Assembly: GCF_003367245.1 (NCBI RefSeq)
Contig: NZ_QRGR01000015.1
Span: forward strand, 1 to 64,000
Reading direction: 5' to 3'
DNA: 64,000 nt
Origin: Pontibacter diazotrophicus
Lineage (GTDB): Bacteria; Bacteroidota; Bacteroidia; Cytophagales; Hymenobacteraceae
The position numbers were made by a program, and so were the translations under genes. Numbering within the stretch: the first letter of the stretch is position 1; each line of letters opens with the position of its first letter. The notes beneath the pieces are model-generated. The model saw only the letters and a program-made list of their open reading frames with translations. It did not search any database and was not told where the DNA came from. Shown piece after piece: positions 51,483 to 59,496 of the stretch.

Positions 51483-53330
51483 ATGATTGAAGAAATAACC
51501 GACAAGTTTATAAAGAAAATAAGCCGTAGCCTGGAGCGCGGCAAGCAAGTGCACCGGCGGCTGCCAAAAGGCGGGCTGGTCTACATCGACAGGCCCCTGC
51601 CCTTCCTGGTGCTGTTCCGCCACCCTGCCGGTAAACCCGACCATGCCACCGCCGATTTTGTGAAGGCAACCGCCTCTTACATCATCTCGCATGAAGAGCA
51701 GACACCACGGCTGCAGGAGCTGGTCCGGGCAATCGCCAGTGCCATGGCAGACGAGTTTGGTGCTTTTATGATACTGGAACTGATGGCGGCTCCTTCAGAT
51801 GATCCGGCAACCCCTATGTTTAAAGTGCTGGGGCCGGAGAAACTGCTACCCGCCACCACCCGCACCCTTACCAATGAACTCGAAAACATTAAAGTCAGTG
51901 GTCTCCGCACAGACGTAGAGACAGCCTCTAACAAGCCACTGCTGGAGGGGCCCCAGCGCCTGATGCCGGAAGAAGAACTGAAAAAGCACGGCTACCTGAT
52001 GCTCGGGCTACAGCTGAAATCCGTTTACTGCGACAGCGAGACAGGAAAGGCTTACCCCTTGCTGTTGCGGACTATCCGCGAGAAGCTCTCCGAGGCCATC
52101 AAGAAAACAGTATATGACTTTGTGTCGGTGCAGACATCACACAAGCCTATCCATTTTCAGGCGCTGGGGCGACAGGCCGTAAACCGGGTGGTGTGGCGCA
52201 TCGACAAGCAGCTCACCGGCATCAGCGACCAGTTCCAGTTTCTGATGCTCGTATCGCCGGTAAACCATAACGAGGCCTGGGCAGAATTCAGGAAAGCGAA
52301 GTTCAAAAAAGCCCCGCACCTCCACTACCGCCTGATGCCCGTAGACGCTGACCAGCTGAAGCGCAAGCTTTACAACATCTCCATCGAGAAAGTAGACGAC
52401 CCTACCCTGGCTTACCTGTTCCGCGACAAGCGCCATGAACTGGACAAGATGCTGACCATGCTGGCAGACCGCAACACGCCTGACTTTATGTACAGCAGCA
52501 TGCAGGTGTTTGGCGGCGTAGACGACCAGCTGCTGAAAATTGCTGAAGGCATCCTGGCGGCCATCCCCGAGCCAACCCGCGACACGAACGCTGACATCAT
52601 ACCTGTTGCAGAGTTTGCCGCGCTGGCCGAACAGGAAATTGCCTTCCTCAAAGAACAGTATCCCGGCGTGGATTCAGGTGTACATGTGCGGGATGACATC
52701 GTAGGCCTGCTGGTGTCTAAAGGAAAGCTGAATATAGGCTCAGACTACATCATACCCCGCCACCGCGCACAGGCGCTGATACAGCATGAGGTAGGCACCC
52801 ACATCCTGACCTACTTTAACGGAAAGGCGCAGCCGTTGAAGCAGCTGTACGTGGGCAGCCCGGGCTATGAGGAGCTGCAGGAGGGGCTGGCAGTGCTGAG
52901 CGAGTACCTCGTAGGTGGCCTCGACCAGGACCGGATGCGCATGCTGGCGGCACGTGTGGTGGCCGTTTACCACATGACCAAAGGCTGCACCTTCCCCGAT
53001 ACCTTTATGCGCCTGAGAGACGACTATCACTTTGACGAAGATACGGCCTTTGATATTACCATGCGCGTGCACCGCGGGGGCGGCCTCACCAAAGATGCCG
53101 TGTACCTGCGCGGCCTCGTGCACCTGCTCGACTACCTGAAACAGGGCCACGAACTGGAGCCACTGCTCATCGGTAAAATCCGGCAGGATTACATTCCGAT
53201 TGTGCAGGAGCTGATTTACCGCAATGTGCTGCAACCGGTACCTATCAAGCCCCGCTACCTGCTCGACCCGGCTATCAAACCGAAACTGGAACAACTAAAA
53301 GCGGGCATATCAGTATTTAACCTACTGTGA
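51483..53330 (+). CDS. DUF1704 'QEGLA-motif' metallopeptidase-like protein
   Basis: The 615-residue protein carries HEVGTH (435-440, an HExxxH zinc motif) and the QEGLA motif (466-470), whose Glu is the likely third ligand. DUF1704 includes eukaryotic MATCAP, a tubulin C-terminal tyrosine carboxypeptidase, so a bacterial carboxypeptidase activity is inferred. Other conserved blocks are 'IPRHRAQALIQHEVGTHILTYFNG', 'PGYEELQEGLAVLSEYLVGG' and 'DRMRMLAARVVAVYHMTKG'. The N-terminal half holds a helical region with 'RPLPFLVLFR'. I start at 51483 because an upstream extension overlaps the FGase gene. It is the middle gene of the three-gene operon. Confidence 0.88.
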   Translation: MIEEITDKFIKKISRSLERGKQVHRRLPKGGLVYIDRPLPFLVLFRHPAGKPDHATADFVKATASYIISHEEQTPRLQELVRAIASAMADEFGAFMILELMAAPSDDPATPMFKVLGPEKLLPATTRTLTNELENIKVSGLRTDVETASNKPLLEGPQRLMPEEELKKHGYLMLGLQLKSVYCDSETGKAYPLLLRTIREKLSEAIKKTVYDFVSVQTSHKPIHFQALGRQAVNRVVWRIDKQLTGISDQFQFLMLVSPVNHNEAWAEFRKAKFKKAPHLHYRLMPVDADQLKRKLYNISIEKVDDPTLAYLFRDKRHELDKMLTMLADRNTPDFMYSSMQVFGGVDDQLLKIAEGILAAIPEPTRDTNADIIPVAEFAALAEQEIAFLKEQYPGVDSGVHVRDDIVGLLVSKGKLNIGSDYIIPRHRAQALIQHEVGTHILTYFNGKAQPLKQLYVGSPGYEELQEGLAVLSEYLVGGLDQDRMRMLAARVVAVYHMTKGCTFPDTFMRLRDDYHFDEDTAFDITMRVHRGGGLTKDAVYLRGLVHLLDYLKQGHELEPLLIGKIRQDYIPIVQELIYRNVLQPVPIKPRYLLDPAIKPKLEQLKAGISVFNLL

Positions 53331-53379
53331 ACGATTTTCACGGTACCTGTTAAATAAGTACAAAACGCATCTGAATAAA

Positions 53380-54429
53380 ATGAATATAGGATTTGTAGTA
53401 AACGAAGTAAACACTGAAAAGGCGAACTACTCCACCATCTTCCTGGCACAGCGCATGCACAACCAGGGGCACACCGTTTACCTGATGGGCGTCGGGGATT
53501 TAGCTTATTATCCGGATGGCTATATGGGTGCCACGGCCACGCAGGCTGACCCCAAGCACAAGTACAAATCCGGCGCTACTTATTTAGAGGCCATTCAAGG
53601 TGACAAGGCAAATAAAGTGCGCGTTACAGCCCGGGACCTGGACGTGCTCATGCTCCGCAATGATCCTTCCGCCGAAGCGGAAGGACGTACCTGGGCACAG
53701 AACGCAGGTATTATTTTCGGGCAGCTGGCCATGCGCCACGGCGTTATCGTGCTCAACGACCCGACTTCGCTTTCCGATGCTGTGAACAAAATGTACTTCC
53801 AGCATTTTCCGGAAGCCGTAAGGCCACGCACGCTGATTACGCGCGATAAAGACGAGATAAAGGAGTTTTTTAATGAGCAAAAAAATAATATCATCCTAAA
53901 GCCACTGCAGGGCTCCGGTGGTTCCGGCGTATTCATGGTAAAGAAAGAGGACGCCACCAACCTGAATCAGATTGTGGAGGCCATCAGCCGCGACGGCTAT
54001 GTGATTGCGCAGGAATACCTGCCGGAGGCCACAGAGGGCGACGTGCGCCTGCTGGTCATGAATGGAGAAGCACTGCAGCATAAAGGAAAATACTGCGCCA
54101 TTCATCGGGTAGGAAGCAAAGACGATATCCGAAGCAACCTACACGCCGGCGGCTCCACGAAAGCGGCAAAAGTAACGCAGACTATGCTTGACCTGGTGGA
54201 GCTCGTAAGGCCTAAACTCATACAGGACGGTATGTTCCTGGTAGGGCTGGACATTGTGGGCAATAAGCTGATGGAGATAAATGTGTTCAGCCCCGGAGGC
54301 CTCTACGACGCGTCCGAAATGGAGGGCGTGGATTTCTCAGAACCTCTGATGGCTGCGCTGGAGCGAAAGGTGCATTACAAGAAGACGTATGGTGTACAGA
54401 TCGACAATAAAACCGTCGCGATGATTTAG
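53380..54429 (+). CDS. ATP-grasp ligase, glutathione-synthetase-like
   Basis: ATP-grasp enzymes form amide bonds through an acyl-phosphate. The 349-residue protein has an N-terminal GshB-like region ('MNIGFVVNEVNTEKANYSTIFLAQRMHNQG'), the ATP-binding 'NIILKPLQGSGGSGVFMV', 'YVIAQEYLPEATEGDVRLLVMNGEA' and metal ligands in MEINVFSPGG (Glu299, Asn301). The GshB nature is a resemblance only; a gamma-glutamylcysteine synthetase is not in this window, so true glutathione synthesis is doubtful. It is the last gene of the FGase-QEGLA-ATP-grasp operon and is followed by a terminator hairpin. Confidence 0.9.
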   Translation: MNIGFVVNEVNTEKANYSTIFLAQRMHNQGHTVYLMGVGDLAYYPDGYMGATATQADPKHKYKSGATYLEAIQGDKANKVRVTARDLDVLMLRNDPSAEAEGRTWAQNAGIIFGQLAMRHGVIVLNDPTSLSDAVNKMYFQHFPEAVRPRTLITRDKDEIKEFFNEQKNNIILKPLQGSGGSGVFMVKKEDATNLNQIVEAISRDGYVIAQEYLPEATEGDVRLLVMNGEALQHKGKYCAIHRVGSKDDIRSNLHAGGSTKAAKVTQTMLDLVELVRPKLIQDGMFLVGLDIVGNKLMEINVFSPGGLYDASEMEGVDFSEPLMAALERKVHYKKTYGVQIDNKTVAMI

Positions 54430-54458
54430 TACAGAGTGCAGCAGCACAATAAGTTTTT

Positions 54459-54506
54459 AGATGGCTAAGTTTACCAGGAGTGCATACTGGTGTGACTTAG
54501 CCATCT
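54459..54506 (+). terminator. Hairpin after the ATP-grasp gene
   Basis: AGATGGCTAAGT (54459-54470) pairs with ACTTAGCCATCT (54495-54506), with an inner ACCAG/CTGGT stem (54473-54477 and 54487-54491). It lies 30 bases after the stop, though the T-run is short. Confidence 0.6.
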
Positions 54507-54708
54507 TTATGAGCCATTCACTCTCTATTTCTAAACCAACTTTTAAACAAAAGTAGCCTTTAAGGCAAAAGTCTTTTTTTTAAGCTGATTAAAAGCCGCT
54601 AGAAATATTTTACAGGCTAATCCATTAATAGTAAATTAGTTAGAATAAAAAGTGGCGTGCAGCAAAAAATATTTGAGCTTTTCACTTTCTAAATCAAAAA
54701 CAAAAAGC

Positions 54709-54716
54709 TAATTTTG
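54709..54716 (+). promoter_or_regulatory. -7 box TAATTTTG of a non-coding transcription unit
   Basis: The consensus box lies in an intergenic region over 900 bases long. No long reading frame follows; a terminator is about 220 bases downstream. The -33 region is T-rich but lacks a clear TTG. Confidence 0.55.
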
Positions 54717-54722
54717 CACCCG

Positions 54723-54966
54723 ATTTAAGGGGGAGATAATTCCGGAAGGCTAATATAGATAGTGATTGCGGAACAAGCAAGTTCTTCCCGTGTTATTTTC
54801 GATTTTTCTCAATTATGCTTCCAAATATTACATAGTTGGAAAATGAAGAAATCCCTCCCCTGCCCCAGAAAAGACGTTTAAAGACAAAAGATAAGGTTAG
54901 TTAAAGTTTAGATTAGTTTGTTTTAAGGTGAGAGAAAGCCCCGGCTATATAGCCGGGGCTTTTCTC
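54723..54966 (+). ncRNA. Candidate structured non-coding RNA
   Basis: A ~240-base unit lies between a -7 box (54709) and a strong rho-independent terminator (54935-54962), with no credible ORF. It can fold into a branched core. P1 pairs 54728-54735 with 54855-54861 (one bulged G). An arm pairs 54744-54747 with 54785-54788, closing a GAAC/GTTC hairpin (54771-54774 and 54781-54784). A second hairpin pairs TTCCAA (54819-54824) with TTGGAA (54836-54841) over an 11-base loop. The spacer between the core and terminator is AT-rich. It could be a 6S-like or other housekeeping RNA, but I cannot assign it to a known class. Confidence 0.5.
54935..54962 (+). terminator. Terminator of the candidate RNA
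   Basis: AAAGCCCCGGCTA (54935-54947) pairs with TAGCCGGGGCTTT (54950-54962), followed by TCTCATTT. The stem is GC-rich. Confidence 0.85.
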
Positions 54967-55009
54967 ATTTATACCTCTCCTATCTTACATCATACCTTTA
55001 CATAGCCCC

Positions 55010-55041
55010 AAGCTATAGCAATATCAAGCTATAGCAATATC
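55010..55041 (+). repeat. Tandem 16-base duplication
   Basis: AAGCTATAGCAATATC occurs twice in direct tandem (55010-55025 and 55026-55041). It lies between the candidate RNA and a gene remnant, and is probably a recent slippage product. Confidence 0.8.
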
Positions 55042-55142
55042 TCATTCAGTACAAGCCACGTTACTTCGCTTTTCAGAAGCCGCAGAATCGAATCATCTGA
55101 ATATAATTTATCCTGTGTTTAGCCGGTTTCATTTAGCATTTG

Positions 55143-55274
55143 GTAAGACAGCGGAATGAAGGTGGTGAGCCTTTTGACGTCACACCAAACAACGCGCCCG
55201 GCAACATCAGCAACGGAGCTATCGGCTTCTTCGGTGCTTCGGCTGTATCAGCGATAGAGGCTGAGGTGAAGTAA
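55143..55274 (+). pseudogene. C-terminal remnant of a larger gene (DUF4249-like tail)
   Basis: A 43-codon plus-strand frame ends in a stop at 55272-55274 and reads like a natural protein end: 'RNEGGEPFDVTPNNAPGNISNGAIGFFGASAV'. The phrase 'GNISNGAIGFFGA' resembles the C-terminal motif of some secreted Bacteroidota proteins of DUF4249 type, a tentative match. There is no start codon or upstream body: the frame is closed by a stop at 55134. A terminator follows at the normal distance for a gene end. The body has probably been deleted. Confidence 0.45.
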
Positions 55275-55290
55275 ACAGTATAGGAATAAA

Positions 55291-55328
55291 AAAGCAGAAG
55301 CCCCGGCATTTGTCGGGGCTTCTGCTTT
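55291..55328 (+). terminator. Bidirectional terminator at 55.3 kb
   Basis: AAAGCAGAAGCCCCG (55291-55305) pairs with CGGGGCTTCTGCTTT (55314-55328) over an 8-base loop. It would serve the remnant on the plus strand and the membrane gene stopping at 55343 on the minus strand. Confidence 0.85.
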
Positions 55329-55342
55329 GAATATAGATACAC

Positions 55343-55801
55343 CTACAGTTTCGGCTCTACTATAAACCAAGCGACCAGCACCGCAAGCGGTATCAGGGTA
55401 AGCAGAATCTTCAGAATTATGCCGGGTGCTGTTGTACCCGAGCCCCAGGAGCCTCTGCCAAAAGTATAGCGCAGGCTCACAATCAAAGAAATCAGCACCA
55501 GCCCTGATAGTACGGCAAGCACTATTATTAAAATTTGGGTGATGGTGACCTCGAGTTCGGCAATTCTCATCCAGGCGCTCACCACCCAGGGCAGCATTGC
55601 CAGCAGGCTCAGCAGCGCCAGCAGTGTTCCTATCTTTACCCTAAAAAGCGTTAGCCACGAAGCTACTCCAAACAAGGCCATGGCACCTACCAGCGCAGCA
55701 TTGGAGAAGGCAGATTGCGGTACAGATGCATAGCCTCTAAAGAAAAGGATAACCGTGGCAACGGCAAAACCAGTCAGGAAGTACAGCAGGTATCTTGTCA
55801 T
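55343..55801 (-). CDS. Four-helix membrane protein, unknown
   Basis: The 152-residue protein has hydrophobic helices at about 5-23, 33-53, 56-80, 84-108 and 128-148 with few charged residues. No conserved motif is recognised; the C-terminal 'ILKILLTLIPLAVLVAWFIVEPKL' ends on a helix. It seems to follow the NTF2-like pseudogene in one direction (23-base gap). Function unknown. Confidence 0.58.
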   Translation of the reverse strand: MTRYLLYFLTGFAVATVILFFRGYASVPQSAFSNAALVGAMALFGVASWLTLFRVKIGTLLALLSLLAMLPWVVSAWMRIAELEVTITQILIIVLAVLSGLVLISLIVSLRYTFGRGSWGSGTTAPGIILKILLTLIPLAVLVAWFIVEPKL

Positions 55802-55824
55802 ACTGATACCATACTGTAAAAAGG

Positions 55825-56345
55825 CTATTTCAGATATTTTTTAGGGAGAGGAGTTTCCGCTGTCTCCGGCGTAAAGAGCAGGCTGGCAATCCACCAGCGC
55901 CCCTGGTCGTACACCAGCTGATACGTATTCACACCGCGGTCCTCTACCTTACCCGTGGGGCTGCCGGTACGGGTTTCGTAGGTCTGAAAGGCGGTAGCCA
56001 GGTTGCCGAAGCGATCGATGCGCAGCGCCAGCTGGTTTTCATAAAAACCGAGTTCCACGTAGGCCGGCCCGTTGCGCTCTGCAAAATTTTCTACCGTAGT
56101 GAGGCGCACAAAGCTGCTGTCGCTTTGTAGAATACACCGCCCATTTGCGCACCTGGCAGGAACAAGGCCTTAAAAGCCTCCATGTCCCGCTGCTGCCCTT
56201 TTGGGCCGGAGATAATCTTTAAACCAGCCGCCGTAATGGCCTCTATGCTTGCCACATCTTCTTTGGGCACAGCGGCTTGCTGGGCCATAGCAGAGAAAGC
56301 TATGTTGCTGGTAAGTATCAGAGCGAGAAGAAGCGTTTTCATCAT
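55825..56345 (-). pseudogene. Frameshifted secreted NTF2/SnoaL-like gene
   Basis: Two minus-strand frames join into one protein. The first encodes a signal peptide (ending AMAQQ) and 'KEDVASIEAITAAGLKIISGPKG...FLPGAQMGGVFYK'. The second continues with 'SDSSFVRLTTVENFAERNGPAYVELGFYENQ' to the end 'TAETPLPKKYLK'. Adding a single A to the AAA run at 56124-56126 restores one ~170-codon frame. The fused product has the NTF2-like layout of a secreted DUF4440-type protein. It is a true frameshift or a sequencing error in a homopolymer. Confidence 0.75.
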
Positions 56346-56360
56346 ATGGAGAGAATACTA

Positions 56361-57191
56361 TTAGTCAAAGGCATAGTTTATTGGCAAAGTATATCGCACG
56401 TCTATAGGCTTCCCCTCCTGCAGGCCCGGTTTCCAGGCAGGCATGCTGTTGAGCATTCGCACTGCCTCTGCATCCGCAGCCGGATGAAGCTCTTTTACCA
56501 CTTCTACTTCACCTATGCTTCCATTCTCTTCTACTACATAAGAAAGAACAACCAAGCCCTGCACTTTCTCCTTGCGCATGCTCTTCGGATATTTGATGTT
56601 TCTGCTAAGCCAGTTCAGCATCTTCTGCTCACCACCCGGAAATTCTGGCATCTGCTCCATCGGGAAAAATTCCATTTCCCCGCCTGCTTCGTCAAACAAT
56701 TTTCCAGAGACCATTTTCCCGCCGTCGTACACTTCCACTCTGCGCACATCGCCTGTTTCATAATAGGCTATAAGCGTATCCTGTGGTAAATTATCTCTGT
56801 ACTTTCTTTTATAATGAAGCTTCCCACTCTCATACCAGCTTTTGTACTCTCCTATAAGTCTATCATTGCTATAGGTTGCCTGTACCTTTACATTCCCGTT
56901 TTTATGCCACTCATAATAAGGCCCATCCATGATTCCCGTTTTGTACTCGCCCCCGTCTAAATCGCTGTATGTGAACTGCCGTACCTTCGTACTATCCTCA
57001 ACCAGGAAGCGTGTTCGCATGCCTCCTCCAGTCTCGTTTTCTTCCTGAATTTCGAAAAAATGCGCTTCCGGGGCCGTTACCTCTTTAACACCACTTCTGC
57101 TAAAGTATCTCACCTTATGCTCTTGTGCCTCTACAGAAACTCCCGTTAAAAACATGATAACTAGAAGTGCCGTCACCTTAAAAACTCTCAT
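56361..57191 (-). CDS. Energy-transducer TonB-domain protein with MORN-like repeats
   Basis: The 276-residue protein has a signal peptide (about 1-22, ending VEAQ). MORN-like repeats follow ('GIMDGPYYEWHKNGNVKVQATYSNDRLIGEYKSWYESGKLHYKRKYRDNL'), and a C-terminal TonB domain ('NIKYPKSMRKEKVQGLVVLSYVVEENGSIGEVEVVK...AVRMLNSMPAWKPGLQEGKPIDVRYTLPINY'). Lacking a membrane anchor and the Pro-rich arm, it probably does not energise receptors in the usual way. The combination is common in Bacteroidota. Gene order suggests it is transcribed alone. Confidence 0.85.
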   Translation of the reverse strand: MRVFKVTALLVIMFLTGVSVEAQEHKVRYFSRSGVKEVTAPEAHFFEIQEENETGGGMRTRFLVEDSTKVRQFTYSDLDGGEYKTGIMDGPYYEWHKNGNVKVQATYSNDRLIGEYKSWYESGKLHYKRKYRDNLPQDTLIAYYETGDVRRVEVYDGGKMVSGKLFDEAGGEMEFFPMEQMPEFPGGEQKMLNWLSRNIKYPKSMRKEKVQGLVVLSYVVEENGSIGEVEVVKELHPAADAEAVRMLNSMPAWKPGLQEGKPIDVRYTLPINYAFD

Positions 57192-57377
57192 CCTTTACGC
57201 CTTTTAACAGATAGTTATTTGTGTTCTTGAATATAGGAGAATTTGTGGTATCAGAAGATGAAACTGCTCTGGTAAAATATCTTTAATTTTATACCCCACA
57301 GGCACCTGCACTCAAACATAATAAGCTGATGCCTGTATAGGAACAACAGAGGCTGCGAGGGCATCAAAGGAGATTAA

Positions 57378-59234
57378 ATGAGCAAGACGACGAAAGGAAC
57401 AAGAGCTGCTGCCGGCAAAACCGATACCGAAAAGAAAAGCTTCCGGGAGCAATTGGGGGCGCTGAAGAACCTGCCTAAATTTTTCCGTCTTATCTGGGAT
57501 ACGAGCAAGCGCATGACCATTGCCAACATGGCACTGCGATTGATCAAGTCGGCGCTGCCTATCACAATGCTGTATATCGGTAAGCTGATTATTGATGAGG
57601 TCATCAGGCTGATAGACGTGGCCGGCGAGCGTGACCTGAGTTACCTGTGGCTGCTGGTGGCGCTGGAGCTGGGGCTGGCCGTAGCATCAGATTTGATAAA
57701 CCGGGGCATTACACTGATGGACAGCCTCCTGGGCGACCTGTTCTCCAACCGCATCTCTGTGGCGCTGATAGAGCATGCCGCCACGCTGGACCTGGCGCAG
57801 TTCGAGGATGCCACCTTTTACGATAAGCTGGAGCGGGCCCGGCGGCAAACGGTATCACGGGTGGTGCTGATGTCGCAGGTGCTGTCGCAGTTGCAGGATA
57901 TTGTCACCATTGCCTTCCTGGCGGCTGGTCTGATTGCGTTTAACCCCTGGCTCCTCCTGATTCTGCTGATTGCGGTGGTACCGTCCTTTTTAGGGGAGAG
58001 CCACTTTAACGAGCGCTCCTACTCCCTCTCCCGCTCCTGGACGCCCGAGCGCCGCGAACTGGACTACCTGCGCTACATAGGTGCCTCCGACGAAACAGCC
58101 AAAGAAATCAAAACTTTTAACCTCTCCGGCTTCCTGGCAGATCGGTTCAGGGAACTGTCAGACAGATACTACAACCTGAACAAGAGCATCACCGTGAAGC
58201 GGGCTGTCTGGGGCAGTGCCCTTTCCGCTATCGGTACCCTCGCCTACTACGGCGCCTACATTTTTATCCTGTTCGAAACGGTGATGGGCGTGATCACAGT
58301 GGGTAGCCTTACGTTTCTGGCAGGCTCCTTCAGCAGCATGCGCAGCCTTTTGCAAGGCATCATGACGCGCTTCTCGCAGATTGCGGAGAGCGCTTTGTAC
58401 CTGCAGGACCTCTTCGACTTCCTGGAGCTGAGACCGCAGATTACACCGCCTGCTAACCCGCTGCCGTTGCCACGCCCAATCCAGCAGGGCTTTACGTTCG
58501 AGAACGTAGGCTTTAAGTATCACAACAGCGTACGTTGGGCAGTACGCTATCTTTCCTTTCATTTGAAGGCAGGAGAAAAGCTGGCGCTGGTAGGCGAAAA
58601 CGGAGCAGGCAAAACAACGCTTGTCAAGTTGCTGGCAAGGCTGTACGAACCCACTGAAGGACGGATTCTTTTAGATGGCATAGACCTCCGAGATTATGAC
58701 CTAAACGACCTGCGCCACCAGGTGGGTATCATCTTCCAGGATTATGTGCGCTTCCAGATGACAGCCTCTGATAACATTGCCATCGGCCAAATCAGCAATA
58801 TTCTGGATAAAGAGCGGATACAAGGTTCTGCCCAGAAAAGCCTGGCCGACCTCGTGATTCAGCGCCTGCCGGACAAGTATGAGCAGGTGCTGGGCAAGCG
58901 CTTTAACAAAGGCGTAGAACTGTCGGGGGGCGAGTGGCAGAAAGTGGCTCTGGCCCGCGCCTATATGCGCGACGCGCAGCTGCTCATACTAGACGAACCT
59001 ACCTCTGCCCTAGATGCACGTGCCGAGAATGAAGTGTTCCTGCGTTTCTCAGAACTGATAGAAGGCCGCACCGCCGTCCTTATCTCCCACCGCTTCTCCA
59101 CGGTACGCATGGCCGACCGCATCCTATTTCTGGAGCAAGGTCAGCTGAAAGAGCTAGGCTCCCATGAAGAACTGCTGGCTAAGAATGGAAAGTATGCAGA
59201 GCTGTTCCTGTTGCAGGCGAAGGGATACCTTTAG
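57378..59234 (+). CDS. ABC-type exporter, fused permease and ATPase
   Basis: The 618-residue half-transporter has six membrane helices in the first ~340 residues and a C-terminal ATPase with Walker A GENGAGKTT, Q-loop 'GIIFQDYVRFQ', signature LSGGEWQKVALARAYMR, Walker B LLILDEPTSALD and H-loop ISHRFSTVR. 'ERRELDYLRYIGASDETAKEIKTFNL' is a coupling-helix region found in the ABC-type multidrug/peptide-exporter group. It works as a homodimer or heterodimer. No second half-transporter or cargo gene is adjacent, so the substrate is unknown. Confidence 0.92.
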   Translation: MSKTTKGTRAAAGKTDTEKKSFREQLGALKNLPKFFRLIWDTSKRMTIANMALRLIKSALPITMLYIGKLIIDEVIRLIDVAGERDLSYLWLLVALELGLAVASDLINRGITLMDSLLGDLFSNRISVALIEHAATLDLAQFEDATFYDKLERARRQTVSRVVLMSQVLSQLQDIVTIAFLAAGLIAFNPWLLLILLIAVVPSFLGESHFNERSYSLSRSWTPERRELDYLRYIGASDETAKEIKTFNLSGFLADRFRELSDRYYNLNKSITVKRAVWGSALSAIGTLAYYGAYIFILFETVMGVITVGSLTFLAGSFSSMRSLLQGIMTRFSQIAESALYLQDLFDFLELRPQITPPANPLPLPRPIQQGFTFENVGFKYHNSVRWAVRYLSFHLKAGEKLALVGENGAGKTTLVKLLARLYEPTEGRILLDGIDLRDYDLNDLRHQVGIIFQDYVRFQMTASDNIAIGQISNILDKERIQGSAQKSLADLVIQRLPDKYEQVLGKRFNKGVELSGGEWQKVALARAYMRDAQLLILDEPTSALDARAENEVFLRFSELIEGRTAVLISHRFSTVRMADRILFLEQGQLKELGSHEELLAKNGKYAELFLLQAKGYL

Positions 59235-59462
59235 AAAGTTAGAAATTTAAAAAGTTAGAGGGTTAGAAAGTTAAGTTTTGACAGGCTTGTTCTGGAGTTT
59301 GCGGTACAGTTATGCAGTAGCACAAAATGTTGCTCCCTCATTTTTACGCCATATGTTTATAATCAACACATGGCCTGTATAGCAGCTATAGCCTCTACTT
59401 TGTAACTTTTTAACCCTCTAAATTTCTAACTCCTAAACTCTCTAACCCTTTAACTCCTCAAC
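59235..59462. repeat. Inverted intergenic repeat built of GTTAGA-like units
   Basis: 59235-59279 is rich in (A/G)GTTAGA(A/G) units and 59404-59462 in the complementary TCTAAC units, so the two arms can pair imperfectly across ~125 bases. They flank otherwise gene-free DNA (59235-59496). It may be a degenerate mobile repeat or a regulatory arm pair. Confidence 0.55.
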
Positions 59463-59496
59463 TCTCCCCACCTGTCTCCACGTGGAACACAAATAC

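Noticed and set aside
54723-54966. Assignment of the structured RNA as 6S, tmRNA, RNase P or SRP RNA
   Set aside because: The signature elements of tmRNA, RNase P and SRP are not visible, and the two-arm fold does not clearly match a 6S bubble; left as unassigned.
55133-55342. Minus-strand 69-codon frame over the gene-tail remnant
   Set aside because: It reads through a bidirectional terminator hairpin; the plus strand gives a more natural protein end.
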